Position numbers and translations under genes: made by a program. The notes under the pieces were generated by a model. It saw only the letters and a program-made list of their open reading frames with translations. It did not search any database and was not told where the DNA came from. From positions 2,830,006 through 2,894,005 of the forward strand of contig OZ024877.1 of assembly GCA_964017185.1 (NCBI GenBank): a DNA stretch of 64,000 nucleotides, read 5' to 3'. This DNA is from Rugalucina vietnamica (lineage: Eukaryota > Mollusca > Bivalvia > Lucinida > Lucinidae). This document shows, piece after piece, positions 53,401 through 59,400 of the stretch (within the stretch, counting starts at the first letter, position 1; every line of letters begins with the position of its first letter).

Positions 53401-56400
53401 GACAAAGAGTTCAAGTTGGCTGTAGATGCCAGTGATGTTGGTGCAGGCAGTGTATTGTTGCAAGAAGATGACAATGGTGTTGACCATCCTGTTTGTTATT
53501 TTTCCAAAAAGTTTAACAAGCATCAGAGAAATTACTCTACCATAGAGAAAGAATGCCTATCTCTAATCCTTGCGCTTCAGCACTTTGAAGTTTACTTAGC
53601 TTCTTCACATGCACCAATTGTTGTCTTCAGTGACCACAATCCACTGACTTTCATACATAAAATGAAAAACAAGAACCAGCGTTTACTCAGGTGGAGTCTC
53701 ATGTTGCAAGAGCACAATCTTGACATCAGACATATCCGAGGAAGAGATAATATCATTCCAGACACCCTAAGCAGAGCTTAAGTGCCTCTGCAATGCTGAT
53801 GTCCAGCTTTGTGCTGTTGTATTTGATTAGTTTTGCACAAATTTTGCTAAACATATTGTATAAAATTATCCAGTATTGCAAAAGAAAGCTTTATTTTATA
53901 AAACTTTCTTTTCTTTGAAGAGGGGAAGTGTTATGTATGACAGTTACTTGTTGAAAGATGTGCATTCAGTACTGGTAAACTTCCCAAGGGAGTATGCCCA
54001 GGAAAGTATGATGTCATACTTATGATGTTTACTTGTTGTCCTTAGCAATTATTTACTTTTAGTGTCCCAGATATTGGACATAAACAGGTTGTTTACTTCA
54101 GAATTTTCTAGAAATTTCAAATTGTTCTTTGACAGAAAAGTCCGGAAAAATCTGAAAGAACCAAAGATGTAGAATCTTCTAGAAAAATCTTTTTTTTTAT
54201 GTCAAAAGAATATTGTGGAATTTTATGGAAGGATAATGGCCTCTCTAGAATATTCCAGAGCATTAAATTTTGGTAAACAACTTGTTATTTTTAGTATATG
54301 ATATCATAGAATTTGCTGGAAGAATCCTGAATGTTCCTCAGTGCTATATAAGGGCTACAAATTTTCATAAGGAGAATCTTTGGGTACTGTTACTATTAAG
54401 AAGTCAAAATCTATCTTACTGGAATTTAAACTTATTCTTGGATTACTTTGTGATATTCGATTCTGGATTGGGACATAGTGCTATTTTTGAAACAAACTTT
54501 AATTCTTGGGATCAGAAACTGATACAGACTTGTGTTAAAAAATTCTGAGGGACATTCAGACATTCTTTAAGGGAATTAACATCTTGAAAGGTATTGTACA
54601 TTCATTTTTGTTTGATTGTATATATGCTTTTGATTGTTTCACATGTAATTACTGGTTAAATCACTTCTAAATAAATTTGTTAAATTTTAAACAAAGCTTG
54701 TTGCTGGCTAACCAACTTGTTGGTTTCCTTAATCTTCTAGTTACGCCTGGCACGTAACAAACTCCCTTCAGTACTGGTTAGGATGGAGCCAAACAACTAA
54801 CAAATAAATAAATCAAATGTGTACGCTTACAGTTCCCCTCCTTTAAGTGATAAGACCAGCTTATCATAGGAAACAAAGGCAGCCTGAGCACAGTCCAGTG
54901 TGATACGAACTCCCTCTTGAACACCTGTGGGAAATGAGACGACAGCTACTTGTATAACAAAACATAATTGAGCCTGCGCGTAAGAAAACCAACAATTTGG
55001 GTTCCGACCAGGTCTGACACAAACCGGGCTGTACAGCCACAAAAGACAGCTAGAAGCTTGAAATTTCTGATTTAAGAAGAAGAGGGATTGTACTTTACGA
55101 GTAGAGAAAACAAAGGCGCTGATCAGCTTCGTGGTTACCGCGAAGCTGATCAGCGCCTTTGTTTTTGCATATGCAGATTGTTGGTTTTCTTATGCACTGG
55201 CTCAATTTTCATTTACAATTTTGGTTTTAAGCTTCTATTATCTAATCTACCAAATTTAGCTTTCTTTTATCTGTCAGAGAAACAGTAGTTCTAAATCACC
55301 AGTCACTCATCCTAATTTTACAAAGCAAATCAATTGTCAACATTTGAGCAGATATGAGGATGTAAATCGTTTTAAACCTTTGGGTCAAGTTTTCTCTTGT
55401 AAAACCTCATTTTAATATTGGTAAAGCAAACTTACGAAGTGGAAAGGCACTACAAGTAGATGCTATACTGTTTAGAGATACACCATAGGGTGGAACACTT
55501 TGGTTGAGATATAACATAGAATTGGTTGCAAATACCAGCACACCACCTGTAAGCAAATAGGTATTCATTAAAATCCAGAAAAAAATCAGGCACTATAGTT
55601 TACTGGTGAAACACCAAAATGATGATTCTGGGATTATGACAGTATACACAGGATGTCAAAGAATGGATGAACAACAAAAGGTATGGCCTGATCTAAGAGT
55701 GTGGGCTTTAGTCTTGTCTGTCCAGTCAGTTTTTGAAAACTCAAATGCTTTATTGTTTCAAATGTTTTACTGTTTGTCGGCATAGGATATTTAAAGCTAC
55801 CTGATTTGCATGAGAAATATGCAACAAATACGGTTGAAAGTTACTTATGAATTTTTACAAATAACAATTATTATGGATATAGACTTTTCTTTGAATTTGC
55901 TGTTACATTTCCTCACAGTTTAAGTTTACTCTGGACTCACCAATAGGTTTAGGTACTGGCATACACTGTAGACAGTCGAATGGTAAAGCTGATAATGACC
56001 ATATGATAGGATGAACTTTCTCTTGTATGTTTAATGGTACAAGCTATGCCATGAGAAAACAGGACTTATTGCCTATGCGAAAACAAAGGCTCAGATCATC
56101 TGTGCAGTAATTGCACAGATGATCTGCGCCTTTGTTTTCACTACAAGGATAGTACAATTTCTCTTCTTCATAAGTCTGAAATTTCTAGCTTCTAGCATTC
56201 TTCAGACACTGTAAAGACCAGTTTGTGTCAGACCCAGTCAGGAACCCCAAAGTCTGGTTTCGTGTTTCATATGTTATGTCCCATTGCACCACTCATTCAT
56301 TCGAGGTTATCAATGATGCGTAGCTTCTATAAATAGCACAGCTATTCGATATTCGATACAATGTGTACAATCTCTGACATACTGCGTCAGGGAGTCGACT

Positions 56401-59400
56401 CTTTGGCTCAGTGGTTAGAGCATTGGATTTCTACCCCGGCGGTCCGGGTTCGAATCCCATCTGGGACGTGGGATTTTTTCAAGCTATGCATCACTTCATA
56501 GTTACGAATTTTCATATTCGTAAGATGGGGGCTCGTCCGGGATATGAACCATTTGAGTCATTTAGTCATGATAATGACATTCTCGTTATCATAAATGATT
56601 ACTTTCTCGAAATGGGGGTGTGTTATGTCCCATTGCACCACTCATTCATTCGAGGTTATCAATGATGCGTAGCTTCTATAAATAGCACAGCTATTCGATA
56701 TTCGATACAATGTGTACAATCTCTGACATACTGCGTCAGGGAGTCGACTCTTTGGCTCAGTGGTTAGAGCATTGGATTTCTACCCCGGCGGTCCGGGTTC
56801 GAATCCCATCTGGGACGTGGGATTTTTTCAAGCTATGCATCACTTCATAGTTACGAATTTTCATATTCGTAAGACATAGCTCATACAATACAAGACTTAG
56901 TCTGGACTCACCAATAGGCTTTGGTACTGGCATACACTGTAGACAGTCAAACGGCAGAGCTGATAATGACCAGATGATAGGGTGAACTTTCTCTTGTATG
57001 TTTAATGATATGGCAACTATACTACATGTATCTGTTCTCACAGCTACTCGTCTACAACAAAACAATGAATGATTAGTTTGATTCTTAACATCCTGGGCCA
57101 AGTTGTTGGTTTGAACTTTATTTTGATTGTTGAACATCTAAGATACAATTACATACAATACAAATTATCCAGGATCTGACAGTAAGCCAAGGGCTTGTCC
57201 TAAGGTCATTTCCTGTTATTTTTGGGCCAAGTTGTTCAAAACTTTGTTAGCTTAACGCCATCGTTAAGACCTTAACTCATTAAGTAAATGCTGACAACAT
57301 AAGCAAATACACTTTTATTTTTTGTTGATAAAATGTGAGAATCCTTTGCACGGCAAAGGATTCTCACATTTTATCAACAAAAAATAACAGTGTATTAGTG
57401 CAAAGGCTCCTCATATTTTATCAACAAAAATAACAGTGTATTTGTATTATTGGCATTTGAAATTTAAACGAATTGTAAACTAACGACATCGTAAATTTTG
57501 AACAACTGGGCCATGGTCATGGAATATTCAGTCATGCATGCTTCAGAAAAATTTGATTTTCTTTAGAACCTACAAAACCAGACCATCTTGTTTGTCACTT
57601 TTGTCTCACAATTTCCTTAATAACTATTATTTTCTTTGAAAATGTTGAAAACTGCTTGCTGGTTGTACAAAAATAATCAAATGGTTAGAAACAGACAAGC
57701 GATTCTTTGCCCAATACTGTCATCAGATGAAAATTTGGCCTCAAATGATTCATTAGTAGTCACGATTAAAACATTTCTACGATGTGCTCCCCATAACACC
57801 AAAGAACTCTACTTACCCTGCCCATGTAGGATAAGGTTCATACAATATAAACACAGTAGGCTCATAGTAACCATGAAGAAACTGGAAATCTAGGATATTT
57901 ATTATCTTCTCATCAAAACTTCTCATGTCTATGATGTACGAGTTGAGAATTGGTGACCTAAAGAGAAATTGACTGTAAACCTGATACAAGAAATCAAACT
58001 AATTTTTGCAATTTTGATAATGAAAGATCATTCAATAACAATTAACATCCCAGGCAATAACTTAACAGTCATATCAAGATGGTCAACAGTACAAATGAGT
58101 GCTGCATCACTCTAGTGCTAAGCATAGAAATAAAGGATTCGGGCAAAGAAACCATAAAGTGGCATTAAAATATGAGCCGCCTCATGGGAAAACCAACAAT
58201 CTGCATAGGCGAAAACAAAGACGCAGATCAGCTTCGCAGTAACAAGTCCTCCTCTTCTTAACACCAAAATTTCAAGATTCTAGCTCTTTTCTGTGCTTGT
58301 ACAGGTCGGTTTGTGTCCGACCTGTTCAGAAACCACATTGTTGGTTTTTCCACGAGGTGGCTCATATGAACCTCTGTGCAACAATACTCACCTTTACTTG
58401 AGCCGCCTCGTGGGAAAACCAACAATGTGGTTTCCGAACACATCTGACACAAACCGGGCTGTAAAAGCACAGAAGCAGGCTAGAAGCTTGAAATTTTGGA
58501 GTTAAGTAGAGGAGGAATTGTAGTATCCGAGTAGCGAAAACAAAGGCGCTGATCAGCTTCGCGGTTACTGCGAAGCTGATCTGCGCCTTTGTTTTCGCCT
58601 ATGCAGATTGTTGGTTTTCCCATGGGGCGGCTCACTTTTAGGTAGCTGACCATTGTGGCCGGTTCCTTTGGATGACAAGCATTTCTTCATGGCCTACGCA
58701 CAAAATAGGTTTCTTCATTTAAAACAATAGCCTTCACTTTCTCATTGTAATCAAGTAAATTAGAAAGTTTTTCACCTTGTTTTTGTTGTTCCTCTGTCAT
58801 CCTCAGTCACAATACTTTCCATATCCTCTGAGTACGCATCTTTCTGGAATGGCAGGACCACCAGCTTTGTACCGTAGATCAGCATGGCTGCACAGCGACC
58901 ATCCGGGTCTACACGAACTGTTGGTATGGCACATGGGTCAGAAAAGTCCTGAAATGATTAATGCCAATTGTATTATTCAGTGACATTGATCCTATTAGAG
59001 TATGTATTTTTCTGGATTGGCAGGCCCACCAGCTTGGGAGCATAGATAAGCATGGCGGCACAGCGACCGTCTGGGTCTACACAAACTGTGTGGATGGCAC
59101 ATGGGTCAGAGAAGTCCTGAAACAGGAATATCATGAATTATCATTATGCACAGGGTGACTGAAAACTATGCATCTTTCTGTAACAACAGGACTTCTATAT
59201 TCGTACCATAGTTCAGCATGGCAGTCAATACACGTGTAATGTCAGTCAGATAAATCCTGCAATACGATCGAATCATACATCAGAAATTAACGTTAAGCCA
59301 CTTTTGTTATATTTGTCATCAACATCTTGGCATTTCGTTTTTACCATAATACTTTAAACTGAAGCTGTGCTTAAACTTCAAAAGTCTGTATATTAATGAA

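Larger units (their letters stand above)
47902..54759 (+). mobile_element. Gmr1-like Ty3/gypsy LTR retrotransposon, copy 3
   Basis: A full-length element (6858 bp), antisense to CPSF1, in intron 8. Both LTRs are 831 bp (47902-48732 and 53929-54759) and read as identical. The target duplication AACT is at 47898-47901 and 54760-54763. The primer site for proline tRNA is at 48737-48754, 4 nt after the LTR. The polypurine tract GAAGAGGGGAAG is at 53917-53928. The 3' LTR ends 71 bp from CPSF1 exon 8. Identical LTRs make it the youngest copy. Confidence 0.97.
47730..54800. repeat. Inverted dispersed repeat split by retrotransposon 3
   Basis: The sequence at 47745-47850 (CCCAGTCAACAATTTTTCAG ... 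AACCAGTACTGAAGGGAGTT ... GACACAACACGGTG) is followed by an inverted second arm (CACCGTGTTGTGTCCTTGAG ...). That arm is interrupted at 47901 by the retrotransposon and resumes at 54764 (CCCTTCAGTACTGGTT). Deleting the insertion and one AACT restores the palindrome. Confidence 0.8.
56272..56874 (+). mobile_element. Miniature LTR element (TRIM) with tRNA-like sequences in its LTRs
   Basis: Two identical 254-bp LTRs (56272-56525, 56621-56874) flank 95 bp. LTR ends are TGTTA and TAAGA. The inner segment starts directly with the same 18-nt proline-tRNA primer site as the large elements (56526-56543) and ends in a purine tract, GAAATGGGGGTG (56609-56620). The target duplication CATA is at 56268-56271 and 56875-56878. 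There is no coding capacity, so it must borrow enzymes. The TGTTATGT start and primer site match the Gmr1-like family here. Strand follows the primer site. Confidence 0.93.
56041..56883 (-). mobile_element. MITE-A copy with variant palindrome, split by the miniature LTR element
   Basis: The left part is 56041-56271 and the right part resumes at 56875-56883 (CATAGCTCA). The palindrome core reads GATCATCTGTGCAGTAATTG with a fully complementary second arm, the most diverged core in the window. It separates the two copies of exon 6. Confidence 0.85.

Noticed and set aside
56395..56470. A genuine host tRNA gene
   Set aside because: A and B boxes are perfect, but the acceptor stem does not pair and the T stem is weak. 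It lies inside an LTR and occurs in both LTRs.
56411..56665. 84-codon open frame across the miniature LTR element
   Set aside because: It begins in the tRNA-like unit and crosses LTR, primer site and internal DNA. No recognisable protein; a by-product of the repeat.
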